Shown here: positions 1 to 16,800 of the stretch, in pieces
Numbering within the stretch: the stretch's first letter is position 1
How the letters are laid out: each line of letters starts with the position of its first letter
Source of the DNA: Cucumis sativus
Taxonomy: Eukaryota > Streptophyta > Magnoliopsida > Cucurbitales > Cucurbitaceae
Reading direction: 5' to 3'
Assembly: GCF_000004075.3 (NCBI RefSeq)
Contig: NC_026660.2
Span: forward strand, 17,813,837-17,877,836
DNA: 64,000 nt
Made by a program: the position numbers and the translations under genes
The notes under the pieces: model-generated
The model's input: only the letters and a program-made list of their open reading frames with translations
Told to the model about the DNA's origin: nothing
Database searches by the model: none

Positions 1-34
1 TTTCTTTTACCATTTTTTGGATAGTTTTCTTTAA

Positions 35-3545
<3,511 letters not shown>

Positions 3546-5823
3546 GAATCGACCACAGTAAGTTTGCCCTTCCTGCGTTGTTCCTTATCCGCAGTCTGCT
3601 ATTGTTGATAGAGTTTTGAAACAGGAACATAATGTGAAGTTGCACTTGAAATGGAAATCACTAAATCTGGTCATGAAACCAAACTGTAACATAGGGAGGA
3701 ACTGTGTCTTCTCAATAATCGATGTTATTTTTTAACATTGGGGAAATATTTTCTTAGTTCTGTTTATGTATAAGCTTAATACAACATATTTAGATTCTTG
3801 AGTGTGCATAATTGTGCCACGAAGAAAATCAGCTTTTATTTATCATTCATGATACCGGATGGACAGCAGGGCAACTTTATTTTAAGTTCAATAGGAAAAT
3901 ATTCATTTTGAAAACAATATATTAATAAGATTGTAATCAATATCCTTATATGGCATTTAGTATCTTTTTGTATTCTTTTGGTGCCCTTCTGATCTTTTAT
4001 CCATCCTCTTCTGCTAAAGATATACTATGGTAATATGATTAACTGTGTGCAATGTTGCTTGAAACAATTGATTAGCTTCATTTTGATCCAGCTGGTTGAA
4101 GATTAAGAAAAGGACAAGTTTAGGCAGTTCAATCAAACATTAATGTGAGATATTAATGGATATAAATTGAGAGATATTTTCTCATAAATTCCAGAATTTG
4201 GAAGAATACACCTAGCAAGTATGTTTGATGGAAGAAAATTCTGTCCTATCAACTTACAGTCCTTTTTCTTAAATTGTGTGCCCAACACCATAGCTTCCTT
4301 AACAATGCAATGAGAAAAGATGGAGTTAGTTTTCTTGACACCTAACACACCTCTGCTAAACTAATGAACGGTTAGTAAGACAAATGAAATGAATTGATCT
4401 CCCAAAAAACCATCCATAAAAATCTCCATGATCTCCTCAATATCAGGTTGTGAAAAATGATCATCATGTAGTGTTAGAAAAGTGGTGTGTAGTTGAAAAG
4501 GGCTTAGTTTAGAGAAGTGCATATGTAAACTATAACTTGTTCGTTAGTTATTACTAAATATTAATGTGGTTTGTTGCTGTATCATATGATCATATATCCA
4601 ATTTGAGTAAATTGAGAAAAGGACAGATGAGATCTGTAACAACGGATCTTGTCTCTCCAAATACCATCTTCCTCCTCCACTTCACTTCACTTCACTTCTA
4701 AAATTAATGTTCTTTTTACCAACACAAAAATTCATAACTTTAACCATTAACTCTACCATTCCATTCAAACTTTACTCCTTTCAACTAAAAATATAATATA
4801 AGATATACTTATGAAATATAATCTTTCTTATGGATCTAAATCTGGAATTACATAAGATATCCTTGTGATTATCAACTAAAAAGAACAAGAGGAAATCAAA
4901 GGTTCTCTCCAAGCTCCTTTTGAATAGTATTGATGTGATTCAGTGAAATAAATACAAGTACATACCAATTTTTTCCATCTATTTTTTTGGAAAATTTGTG
5001 ATTTCTTTAGAGGGTGTTTGAGACGGATCATATTATAATCAACCTTACGATTTTTTGGTTCTAACAGTAGAAGTTAGACCTATTATTAAGTATAATATTA
5101 CAATATTATAACGCATAACTAAACCGTTGTGTATCTTAAAAGCACTTCCTTTATAGTTTTAGCCAATGTTCCATCTCGATCACCATACTTAATTTCGTGA
5201 GATGATTATGCTTAATTTTTGTAAGAATTTAAATGAGTTTTGGAAGTTAACTTTTACGTGTCGTCTCGTTGAAATGAACAACCGAGTTTAGCTGAAAATC
5301 AAATGGAGGCCAATTATTCCAACTCTTATTGAAATTTATGGTTGGAAACATTAAAATTCTATAAAGAGACATAAATAATTGCAAAATAGACTAAATTATA
5401 ATATATTTCTCAACTCCCATCCACATCATTTAGAGTCATACACAACTAACCAAAACTTTAGTTCGATCTTATTATAATGAAATAAAACATAAAAGATGAG
5501 CTTTGCACGTAAATGTTTGTGTTTTCCAACACTTTGTTCAAAGAGTAGATTATCGTTAGAAATGCAAACAAAGTTTGATATAGGTAGAGATGAGAGTGAT
5601 ACATGATGAATTGGTTAAAAAAGTGAAATTACAAAAGAGTGGTGTTACTGTTAATAGAGAAAGAGACGAATGAAGTGTTAGTATTATTATTTTGAAGAGG
5701 TAAAGTAAAGGGAAAGGAGAGGGACTCGTTATCCTTACAAAGAGAGGAAGAGGGCCAATTAAAAAGGGGGCAAGTGGGTGAGTAATTGGTACTTCTCTTT
5801 TGAATTTTCATTGAAATTTGGCC

Positions 5824-5858
5824 CTCCTTACTCCTTACTCCTTACTCCTTACTCCTTA
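5824..5858. repeat. 7-bp tandem repeat, (CTCCTTA)5
   Basis: Five perfect head-to-tail copies of CTCCTTA. It is a simple minisatellite in intergenic DNA. Confidence 0.95.
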
Positions 5859-6155
5859 CAACAATAACATCCAAATGTTTGTACTTTTTTTACAATTATT
5901 ATATTCCTCATTTCTTATCAACTAGAATATATGTACTAGGTTAACATAACTATAGTTACCAATACATCATAAAACTATATACATACCATACAATCAATCA
6001 ATACTAATCATTTATCTTAACCATCATTTTAAAAATCACATTATCTAAATCATCTTTTGTTTCCATATAATGGTTGAACTTACTTTCATTTTCGACTTTC
6101 TTTAAAAAGAAAAGTGACTTTTTGAATTAATTAATTAACGGTGAATTAGAGTTAA

Positions 6156-6233
6156 AAGAGAAAAAAATGATAAGATAAGTGATAGAAATATTATAAGAGA
6201 AAAAAATGATAAGATAAGTGATAGAAATATTAT
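6156..6233. repeat. 39-bp perfect tandem duplication
   Basis: A 39-nt A-rich unit containing GATAAGATAAGTGATAG occurs twice back to back (6156-6194 and 6195-6233) with no visible differences. This points to a recent duplication, or to an assembly or replication-slippage product. Confidence 0.93.
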
Positions 6234-8307
6234 GTAAGGTTTGTCTTTATTAAATTAAATTTGGAGGGAGGGAGACATATAATTGAAATGGGTATGAAAT
6301 ATGAATTAAAATTGAAAGTCAATTTTATAAAAAAAGTTATTAAACTTGAAAAAGGGAATTTGTAAAGTTATAAAATTTAGTATGATTTGGTTAATTAAAT
6401 TAGTGAATGAATTAATTTGGAAAAGGTAATTAATTATTTAGAACTCAAAATAAAAAAAAAGGCATCCCCTCTTCTGTTTCCTTATTTGGAGCTTTTTCCA
6501 ACCTCTTTTCTCTTCTCCATTAAATGAAGAATCCAACGCATTTCTTTCTTTTTCATAAATACCTCTTCATTTTTCATTAATGGACTTTCCAATAATAGTC
6601 CTTTTTTAATAATTTTTTTAAAAATTATTCTACTCTCATTCTCACAAGATCCTAATTTCTTTTTTTTTGAAAATGTACTATAATACAACTTGAGGTCGGA
6701 GATATCTTCGATGATTTACTTACATATATATATATTATTCACCTACTTTAATTTCAATTAATTATATAGTTTTTATAAAAAAAATATATAAGAAAAAAAA
6801 GACTTCAAATTTAAACAATCGGGTAATAAATTCTAAACGATGACGAGAAAATTTCAAACATAAACAATCACAAAAAGGAAAAAAAAAAAAGCGAAGAAGT
6901 ACACAAATCATTCGCAATATTCAAAACCAACAAGACCATATAAAAGATTTACGAGAAAATAATCAGATTTGATGAACTTTTGTTAGCAGAACTTGAAATA
7001 AGAAAAGAAAAGAAAAAGAAAAACCCTTGAAAAGTGCAGAAATGAAAGCCACACATATTAGGTGAGTTGAAGACAAGTACTTTTTCTTTTTTTCTTTTTT
7101 CTCTCTTTATTTTTTTTTTTATAAGAAAAAGGGACCATTCTAAAAAAAAAACGTTTTAATTTTTATATAGAAAGGTGTCTATATTAATTTAGTCCCATCA
7201 TCAGAAACTTCAACATCAAGATAAAAAGAGTAACAATAATAATCTTTTTCTTTGGTCACATAAATGTTCCCATTTTAATATGGAGAATAAATATTCAATA
7301 ATTTATTTTTATGATAAATTAAGTTTAATAAAAAAAAAAAGGATACATAATAAAGTAAAAAGAATTGGCCACATTATCTTTCACTACGTGGATGTTAACA
7401 TCACCTTAGGTTGTATAGTAAAATATGGACCTTTTGAATTTCTTATCCGTACCATTACTATTACGTCATTGTCCCTATATGCCCATACTATATTTTCGTT
7501 ATTGTCCTATTCTCACTACGTTCGTTTTGATTTTTGTACTTTTTAATTTTGAAATAAGTGATCCATTTGATTCATAAATTATATGAGTATAGCCTAAAAT
7601 AGAAGAGCCGAATTAAATGTGATACTAGATTTGAAAATTGTATGCTATTTGATTACGTCCTCATCCCTCCTTTCTTAATTACTAAAATGATTCCAATTAT
7701 TTGTTTATTTTGATATGCATTTTTTTAAAAAATCAATGATTAATTTTCTTCTATGTCTTCGTTTCTTTTCCTTGAATTTTTGTGTTATTTTGTTTATGCT
7801 TCCTCCTTGCTTTCTTTAGTTCTTTTGAATTAATTAAAGATGGAAGATGATATCAAAGTGAGGATAGCGAGAATCCAAAACGAAGGAAGTAAAAAAAAAT
7901 TGGATATATTTGTGATGATTAGGAAAAAATATGGAAGAAACAAGAGAAAGGAATGAGATTTTATAAAAGTGTCTTTCAACCTTGAATCATCCTATTTTCA
8001 TTAATCCACTTTAACTTTAATTCATCCAAAGTATACTTAAAAAGTATAGAAAATAAAATTAAAAGTATAAAAACTTTTAAAATCGATTGATTTTTCTTAA
8101 TTATTTGAATATTTGTCAACACAAAAATAATCTAAAATTGTAAATTAAATTTATTCTTCCCTAAAATTCTGTACAAATGCAACTGTGGGGTTTCAAACAA
8201 AACCCCACAAGAAAAGGAAAAAAAGAAAAGAAAGAAAAGAAAGAAAAGAAAATAAAAGAAAAGAAAAGAAAAGAAAGATAACAATGTTGTTTTTGGGTTG
8301 GCAGTTT

Positions 8308-8896
8308 TCACCGGTAGAATTCTGTCTGCAAAGTGGCGTTTAGCTCCATTTGTGCCGCTTCCCACTTGGCTTTTGCCACCACACCATCATGAACCGGCAC
8401 ATATTCCTGCCAATTTCTATCCTTTTAAAATCACTCCTTAACTAAATAGAGAAAATAAACACAAATTTAAGATCAAGCCGGGGGAAGTTTGATTTTATGT
8501 TTTTAATAAACCTCGAGTTTCTGAACAAGCTCCTTGGCGTTTGGAGCAGATACGATAATACTGCGTTGAGACGGCATGATAAAGCCGTCGTCTACCGCCT
8601 TATCAATGAAGGAGAGAAGCGAGTTGTAATAGCCATGAACATTAAGCAAACCCACCTATAACATACAAGAATAAAGAAATCAAACAATTAATAAGTTATT
8701 GCATCAAATGATCTTTTGATCTTATTATATTTGCAACTATTCCTTAAAGATAATTTTTACCGGCTTGTCATGGATGCCAAGTTGGGCCCAGGTAATGACT
8801 TCGAGTAGCTCTTCCAACGTTCCATATCCACCTATATATATATATATAATTCATAAGTTTTGTTGGTTAAATGGTTAATGTTTATACTTAGAAGAA

Positions 8897-8928
<32 letters not shown>

Positions 8929-9809
8929 AGAGAGAGAGATGAGACCTGGGAGGGCAATGAAACAGTCAGAATGGCGGGCCATCTCCGCTTTCCTTTGATG
9001 CATGTCGGCTACTGGTCGGACCTCCCCAACTGTTTCTCCAGTAATCTACTTCTCCAAAAACACACACACACATACCATTCTTCAATCTATCATTTATATT
9101 ATTTAAAATCTTATCCCCTATGTTTTTATATACTTCTTAATATCTTACTCGTCTCTCACTGCATTTCTTTTCAAATAGTACCCGTCCACAAATAATATTA
9201 AATCTGTCGTTTCAAAGCTTTTTATAAATATATATACACTTCCATCCATATTTGTACACTAGTTTGAGAGATTTCATACCTCTTTACGCATCAAGGTTTT
9301 TGGGATAATTCTGTCAAAAATGAAAAGAAAAAGAATTAGAAAGGTTAATTATATTTTAAACTTATATATTATATCTTATCCTATACTTATAAAAAGGATG
9401 AGTATAATAATAGTTGATGAATTGAGGATAATTAATTACCCTATGACATGTCCACCTCCATTGTGAACCTCACGAGAGACAAGCCCCATTAACCCAATAC
9501 TTCCACCTCCATAAACAAGATCCAATCTTCTCGAAACCTATATATAAAAATTAATTAGATCATCAATTGAAAAACCCACACAATAAAAAAAACAAAAATT
9601 AAACTCATGGAGGGATCAGGATATATATGGGAATAATTATATTAATTAGAGAATTAGTACTAATTAATTACCAATTCTCGGGCGAGTTCGACGGCAGCTT
9701 CACGGTAGCAATTTCTCTTGCCGGAGCTACTCCCACAAAAAACACAAACCCTTTTAAACCTTGAGTTTAAGGGATGTATGTGTTTGATCATCTCCCCATC
9801 ATCACCCAT
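8308..9809 (-). CDS. LOG: Cytokinin riboside 5'-monophosphate phosphoribohydrolase (LOG family)
   Basis: Releases free active cytokinin bases from cytokinin nucleotides in one step; LOG enzymes act in the cytosol and nucleus. Seven exons on the minus strand: 9809-9672, 9537-9440, 9310-9280, 9045-8946, 8831-8761, 8655-8512 and 8406-8308. They total 681 nt, giving 226 residues, a normal length for the family. The protein opens with MGDDGEMIK and enters the Rossmann-like core at [11 protein letters not shown] (residues 20-30). [12 protein letters not shown] follows, then [10 protein letters not shown] (107-116) and the diagnostic PGGYGTLEE (122-130), which carries the catalytic Glu and nucleotide-binding loop. 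The end is [12 protein letters not shown]...TEFYR. The start is the ATG at 9809, the first in-frame Met before the conserved core. The 31-nt third exon is easily missed. All key motif residues are intact, so it should be functional. Confidence 0.96.
8896..8939. repeat. (GA)n microsatellite in LOG intron 4
   Basis: A nearly pure GA dinucleotide run with two AAAG interruptions lies within the intron between the exons ending at 8946 and starting at 8831 (read as CT on the gene strand). The short open frame over it is an artefact. Confidence 0.9.
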
Positions 9810-10003
9810 AATAATAATAAACTTAATTAGGGTACTGTATATTATCTGGGTTAGAGAAAATAAGATATGAGTTTAGAAAGAGAGTATAATATATGTAATA
9901 ATTGGTAAACTTAAGGTATTTAGGGGAAAGAGAGAGGAGGAGGTATATGGGAGGAAATTAAAGGGATACCAAACAAAGGAAGGACCAAAGAAAGAGATAT
10001 ATA

Positions 10004-10037
10004 GAAGAAGAAGAAGAAGAAGAAGAAGAAGAAGAAG
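10004..10037. repeat. (GAA)n microsatellite upstream of LOG
   Basis: About eleven GAA units sit roughly 195-230 bp upstream of the LOG ATG, reading TTC on the gene strand. The position fits a 5' UTR or core promoter, where CT/TTC-rich tracts are common in plants. Confidence 0.9.
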
Positions 10038-10099
10038 GGGTAAAGGCAAGGGGAAAAAGGGGGAGTCAATTTGAGTCACTTTCTAAAATCATGTTGGGC

Positions 10100-10105
10100 C
10101 ACGTG
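10100..10105. promoter_or_regulatory. G-box CACGTG upstream of LOG
   Basis: A palindromic CACGTG lies about 290 bp upstream of the LOG ATG, within GGCCACGTGCACGGTGCAC. G-boxes bind bHLH and bZIP factors. A role in LOG regulation is inference from position. Confidence 0.4.
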
Positions 10106-13100
10106 CACGGTGCACTTATATTCTCTCTCTCTTTTTAGTTGCTTTATGATTCATTTCGCCGACAGGATTCAATTCTCTACATCCCACTCTTCAACTACTT
10201 TCTTTCGATCACCATATCATCATCATCCTTCTCCTCCAATCCTATCTCTCATTTCTCTGTTTCCCACAAGATTAGAACAGTGGTTGTCCGATCCTGCCAT
10301 TTGAAAGGTTAAAAAAACGTGATCACCTCTAAGCTCAATACAAAGAGTTTTACTCATTTGGCCCTTTCTAATTTTTCTCTTAATTATTTCAAATGTTTTA
10401 TGTTTGATATACTAACTCTCTCAGTTGCATGAGTGATACAATAATAATCTGATGCTCTTCTAATTGGATTAACAATAATATTGATGTGTGATTATAATAA
10501 TTTTCATATACTAATTCAAAATCTTTAGTTTGTGTTTTTCCTCCCTTAATTATTTCTATTGTAGAAAATTTTCTTAGTTATCTCACTTAAAGAAACGGTC
10601 ATATGAATCTTTTTGTTCCGCTTCTAAATTGTGATCACTTTGAAGTTTGAACGACACTATTAATTGATAAATTTTAAGGTTCACATTATTTTTATACCTT
10701 GTCTTGTGTTGTTGGTATGTATAGATAACGTCAAGTTGCTTTCTGACTGAGTACACTTTGGGTTAAATTAGTACATACTATAATTGTGTTTTACTAATTA
10801 AACATATAAAATATTGTCTATTCATTAAAGGGGCGAGAATGAGACTATTCATAGAGTTCACTTACGATTCGATATCTGGTTTAAGATAAAAGTATTAGGG
10901 TCTAGTGATGTCAACACATATATAATTGTCGAGGTTGTAGGATATTCTGATAAGTGGACTCGACTAGAATATTATTACCTTTTGGTGAACTGAAATAATC
11001 TCACCTAGATCAAGTCATGACTTTATACCATCAGAACACTTCAATTTGAGATGCTTATAGACCTTCAAAATATCTTTTTAAACTTGAACCAGTCTGTAAA
11101 TCTAAATATCACCCTGAATTACTTCAACAATTTTTATCGTAATAAACAATAGTACTTAAAGTTTGTCATTAAAAAAAAATTAAATTGTAAACGGACATTC
11201 TTCATCTCTCTAAGTTTGATTACTTTAAATTAATGGAAAGATGAAGTTTGATTAGTGGCTTAAGATAATTAATTAACCATTAAAGATTCTCTCTCTCTTC
11301 TCATTTTGTGGAAGAAACGTTTGATTGCATAAGACATTGATTACACTTATGATTTGTTAAATAATAGGAGTTAAAGATTATCAACTTTTGACCAAATTAA
11401 ACTTTAAGAGTTTAATATATTGATTATATGCTAATTCTTTGCCATAATATAATATACAAACAAAAACAACACGTTACTTGCAACGACACATGTTGGTATA
11501 GGATTAGACGTCAAATGTATAAATGTTTTGCTAATATTAGTGCCACCCAACACACTGTAGCAATATAATTAATGTTGATGTGAATTGCACAAATTGGGAT
11601 TTATTGTAATGCTTTGGTTACTTTGAAGTTGTTTGGATTCATCAACAAGTCTTTAACTCTTAAGTGTGAACTCCATCGGTATGTTTTCTTCTCCCCTAAT
11701 TCGTAGTGTATGGTTCTTTTTTCTTTCCGTTCTTTCTAGACCTAGACATCTTCTTTTTCAATTATCAACCTTTCCTTTCCGTTCTAAGCAAAAACAAACT
11801 TTATTGCCTTTTTCATTTCTTTCTTCGATAAGTGTATATGTTTGAGATTGAAAGTTGTGTACTTATAACATTGCGACTTATCATTGAGGCCGTGTCGATT
11901 TTTGTTTGCAAGGACAGTAGATATATCACGATACAACAACAATACGCACTCGAACTACAATTAAGAAACAAACACAATATTTTCTATTTTTCAAATGTCG
12001 AACAAGAGTAGTAGAACAAGAGTAGTAGTTAGGTGATTCTAAAATTGTCAAAATCGAAACCGCTAAATGGGTCATTCTACCCTAGATTGGTTTCAGAAGC
12101 TCCTAATTTTCTCCAAGCAACTAGAGATGAAGTACATGCTCACTTCTGGATCCAAATGTTGTAGATTCAATTATTTAGGTTTAAATGAATATTATTATAA
12201 TTATTTAGTCGATTTGCATATAAACTCCACTTACTTTTCATTAGTTGTATGTTAATTTTTTAAAATTAATTAAGTTAGCTTATATTTATGACACTGATTA
12301 ATTAGGGAGAATTAATAAGGGAAGATATTTATTTTTGCTCCACTTGCTTCATTCTCATGAACTCCCAACCACTAACAACTGATCACTACTACGTACCTAT
12401 CACCTTTGACCATCCATTTTGCTTTTTTTTTTTTCTTCTTTTCCACTTTTCTTTGAACTGCCTTGTCTGATTAAAAATTGTCTCAAACCCAAAAAGATCA
12501 AGAAAGAGAGAGACAGAAAGAAAGAAAGAAAGAACATTCAGTGAATAAGAATTTCAATTTAGTTTTATTCCTATTCATTTGAACCTGTCTTTTCCTTTGC
12601 TCTCTCAGGGAATAAGCTTTGAAATTGGCTGCAATTTCACCTACACAACTACATACAAAGTATTCAACCAAACTCACACTAAACACAAAGCTTTCTTAGT
12701 CTCCCAAACCTTATCTTAAAATCTTTTACTTTTTGTGATAATGCTTTTGATTATATATAATTAATACTTAATTACACGTCCTACTCTCTCATCTAAGTTG
12801 TTATTTCTCTATGGATGTGACTCGAATCTTTGATCTAATATTCCAAATGACTAAATGAAGAAATGCCCTCTGGTGGGGTTTAGGAGCATACTGCAACCTA
12901 AATTTTATTATATTGTGAGACTATAATAATGTCTATGTTTCTATTTTGTGTCCATTATTATGTTTAGCAATAATTAAGAGGGGGCCATATACAAACGCTG
13001 ATCTCCAAGTCTACATGCACATGCATTATTTCTCTATTCTACACTCTTTGCTCTTCAATATAATCAAACTATCTCTCCATCTTCTCTATCTATCTCTCCA

Positions 13101-13698
13101 TCTTCTCTACTACGTACCTTTTTTAAAAAAGCTAAAATATAGTTGGAAACCATCCATCTTACGGACACATATATCTTAATAATTTAAATGAAAAGTTAAA
13201 AACACCTCACAATCTTTACCACCTATGTATATATATATATACACACTTTGAAATAAACTTTTCATTGTCTTGAATTACTCCTCCCCTTTTTTATTTAACT
13301 AATTTTGGGATATAATCTCTTCTATACGATGAATATTTAGAAATTTGGACAAGTAAAAACACAAACGATCTTCAGATAACAACAACAATAAATTTCTAAT
13401 TTTGAGAAAAAGAGAGCTTGCAAAAGAAAGAAACGCAACTTTATAGAAAAATTAAAACTTTATGACGAAGAAGTAAAAAATTTAAGTTACTGAAGTCGAG
13501 TTTTTCCTTATCCTATATAAACTAGGATTAAGTATTTCTTTTTATTAATATTATTATTTAATTTTTTGACTCATTTGGATTAGTCTAAATTCACTCAAAA
13601 TAATATAAAAACCTGCCCTGGCCTTTTTCTCTCTTTGTGCATATATTGATCTCCTAGCTAGCAGTTAATCTCTTTCATTTGAAGTTTATGCCTTGTCT

Positions 13699-13803
13699 GT
13701 ATCTGTTCGAGGACATACCCAGTAAAATTAGAACGATATAGAGAAGATTAGCATGGGTTTTGCAGGAAGAATGACACTCACAAATGAAGAAATGATCGAT
13801 CCA
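13699..13803 (+). pseudogene. U6: U6 spliceosomal snRNA-like sequence, probably a pseudogene
   Basis: About 105 nt align with plant U6 snRNA. Visible blocks are GTTCGAGGACAT (5' stem-loop and start of the core), AGTAAAATTAGAACGATA, the AGAGAAGATTAGCATGG core with the AGC triad, and ATGACACTCACAAAT followed by GAAGAAATG. Differences argue against function. The ACAGAGA box reads ATAGAGA, the CCCCTGCGCAAGG internal stem is altered to GTTTTGCAGGAAG, there is a 1-nt insertion near the 5' stem, and no T-run terminator follows. I see neither the plant USE (RTCCCACATCG) nor a TATA box at the usual spacing upstream. The short open frame across it is spurious. U6-derived pseudogenes are common in eukaryotic genomes. 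Confidence 0.8.
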
Positions 13804-16800
13804 CAAGATTATACCGCATTTGTCTCTCTGTACACATACATAGTCTCTCTTTACATCCTTAATTTTGTGCCTCTCAAATTTCTGTCTGTGAATGTGTATA
13901 CAGTCTCTTTCTCATTTATTCTTTTGTGTGGAAAAGTAAAACGAGAAGAATGGAAAGATTATTATTCCGTAGTTATGGCGGCTGGAATTTACGTGTACAA
14001 CTTTCCCAAGAAATTTTGTGCAAAAAGAAGAAAAGGACCTTTATAATATATATATATGTATGTATGTATATATTATGTATGAAAGTTGGCAGTCATAAGA
14101 AAGGAAAGATAGATTTAGGGTGGATTAGGGGTTTTAGGAGAAAAAAATGTGTGTTTGATGGGGCGGGTTGACGTTAAGACACATTTTATCCAATCTATAC
14201 CAAGTTGTTGGAGATGAATATCAAAATATTTATAAACTATAACAAAATTTTATATTATTTGGTGTTTAATTTAAAAATTTTGTTTTATTTTATAAATATT
14301 TTAGTTTATTATTTATTTATTTATTAACTATAGTCGTTTTCTTGAGTAATGAAATTAAACGATAATGTGTACCAAAAGAGAGAGTTTTGAGGAGGTAATT
14401 TATTGGTCCCATTTTGGCATTTTTGGTATATTTTTTTGAGATTGCGTTTTGAGACCAAAGACTTGTGACTTTGAATAAACTTTAATACTTTATGGTATTT
14501 CTTTTGGGTGTAATTTTATATCATGCATCTCTTTTGTGGAAGATGATAAAAAGTACAATAAAATGTATGAAATTAAATTGTTTAGATTTTGATAAATGAT
14601 TGTTTAGATCTATCACTCATCTATCTAAGATAGATAGTAATAGTGATTTATCTATTTGTATATCTGAGATAGACAACTGATTGTTTAGATTTTGGTACAC
14701 AAGATCATGTCGTGAAAGAAGAAGAAGAAAAGGAAAAAGATGAGAGATGAGGAATAAGGAAGAAATTATATATGGAAGATAAGATGAAGAAATGACAAAG
14801 AGGAAGTGAGAATATGAAGAAAGAGAAATAATAATATGAAGAAGTTGTATAGAAATTCAATACTCGTTCCAAAAAATTGAAAACCAACAATGACAAATCT
14901 TAGAAACCAATATTTTCATTTGGTAATTATGGAGTGAAATACAAAAATAATTGGAGTGGAGGTAGCCCTATGTTTTGGCTTTCTTAGTGGAATAATTTAG
15001 AGTGTCCATGAATAACATCGTTTGTTATATTTATAATGTGTACGGCTAGCTAGCTAGTGTGTCTTGTAATAGCCAAGGAAGGGTACAATTAATAACTATC
15101 AAGTCTATGGGCATATTTCCATCGCCTAAGTGGTTCAATTATTTGATACGCTCCACCTATTATATATTTTTAGTTATCATTAATAGATTTTCGCATAGTT
15201 CTGATTCTTTAAAAATGATGTTATGTATACACTTAATTACTAACTTAAACAATCCAACAATATATGCGATGTACACGTTTACTACGTGTATATCAATTGT
15301 TATAGTAACTAATATACTAAATATAAAGTATATTAGTTAGTCATGCAATCAATATATCAAATTTGTTAATCACATAATAAATTTCGGTCAACAAATATTT
15401 TTGCATTTTTTATTACTTTGCAGACACATCATTTGAATATTTATGAATTTGTTTTAGAGTATTATGTTCGATAATTTATAATTTAGTTTGTTATGTTAAT
15501 AATTAGCCATCAATAAGAGAAATGAATCATTAGGAGGAGCATTTAAGAATCTCAACTAGATTGAAATCATTTATAGTAATCTCGATATAATTACCCAAAC
15601 CCAAAAATAAAAGGTTTGGTGTTGATTAATCATAAAAGAAAAGGATGCAAAAGTATTGAGAGAAGGAAAGAAAGAAAAGGAAAAGCATTAATTAAGCATA
15701 CAATTATGGAACAAAAACATTGTTAATAATAGTGTAAAAACAAGAGGTTTTGAGGGCTACCAGACGCAAATACACAAAGGTGATGAGGACCTTTTGCAGG
15801 GTGTGTGGTGTTAAGCTATACATCATATAAACACACAATCGATTGTGGCCTATCGTAGAAGAGGTTATTGAGCGAGTGGTCATAAATATTGTGTCATCAA
15901 TAATGGTGTGGTACCACTTCTCAAACAAATTTGTTGAGATGATGGATTGGATTTATGTTTGAATTTATCACTTTTAACTCCTAATTTGTAAAATTAAATT
16001 CATTTCATTTTTACAGTTTTCAATCTTAATTCTTCCGTTTTCATGTTTCATTACTCTATTTCTCCTATGTTCCTGATTTTACCTCTATAGATGTCAAAAG
16101 GTGTATGATTTTACTATCTATTTTCTGTTTTTTTTTTTTTTTTTGAATTTCTTCATGTGATATTTTGACCCCTCAATGACCTAAGTTGAGAGAAATGAGA
16201 AATACATGTTTTTGAATCACTTGGAGACGTTAGTATTTACCGAGGATTTTAGTTGTTTTAATTGCATAGATCCATATCTTCATACACCCACGTTGAACTC
16301 AAATAAAAAATGTGAAGCTCTTTTTTCTCTTCATGGTTAATTAAGTTGTTGAGTTTGACAAGATGTAAGTTGTCTGGTAGAAAGGTGAGTGACTCTAAAC
16401 CTATAAAAGAAGTCTACATTTTTCTTTGTTTATAAATATGTGAGTTAGAAGCACTTTAAGCTTTAACGTGTTAATTCTAATTAATTTTATCTTGTATTCT
16501 CTAATTGGAGGGTGGTTAAAAGGTGCGAGTGACCAAAGATTTTGAGAGAGTGTTTTGTATTTGGGGTTGGGAGAGACAAATTTTCACATAGTGAATTTCT
16601 TTCTTGTGATTTTTGTCGAAGTTGAGATTTCATGTATTATTTGCTCTTTTTCTTTTTTTCTGTTTACTGTAGAAAGGGAAGGTTTTTGTCCCAACATAAG
16701 TCTATCAAAATATGATGTTGTCAATTACATTGTCCTTTTGGGGTTGAAGCATAGTTATACCCATGTTCATCATTCTTGTTTACTGTTTTGATCATCTTTC

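Larger units (their letters stand above)
3546..8307. other. AT-rich intergenic region, no gene seen
   Basis: The left few hundred bases should be 3' UTR of the BSK gene. Open frames here are short and AT- or homopolymer-driven, without recognisable domains or splice-linked partners. It holds poly-A/T tracts and the two tandem repeats listed separately. I see no RNA gene or transposon ends. Confidence 0.7.

Noticed and set aside
8860..9195. Open frame with a long Arg-Glu repeat
   Set aside because: It is translation of the (GA)n microsatellite in a LOG intron plus antisense of LOG exon 4.
13753..14046. 97-residue open frame starting MGFAGRMTLTNEEM
   Set aside because: Its start lies inside the U6-like sequence and the rest is low-complexity hydrophobic text; no domain, splice partner or homologue recognised.
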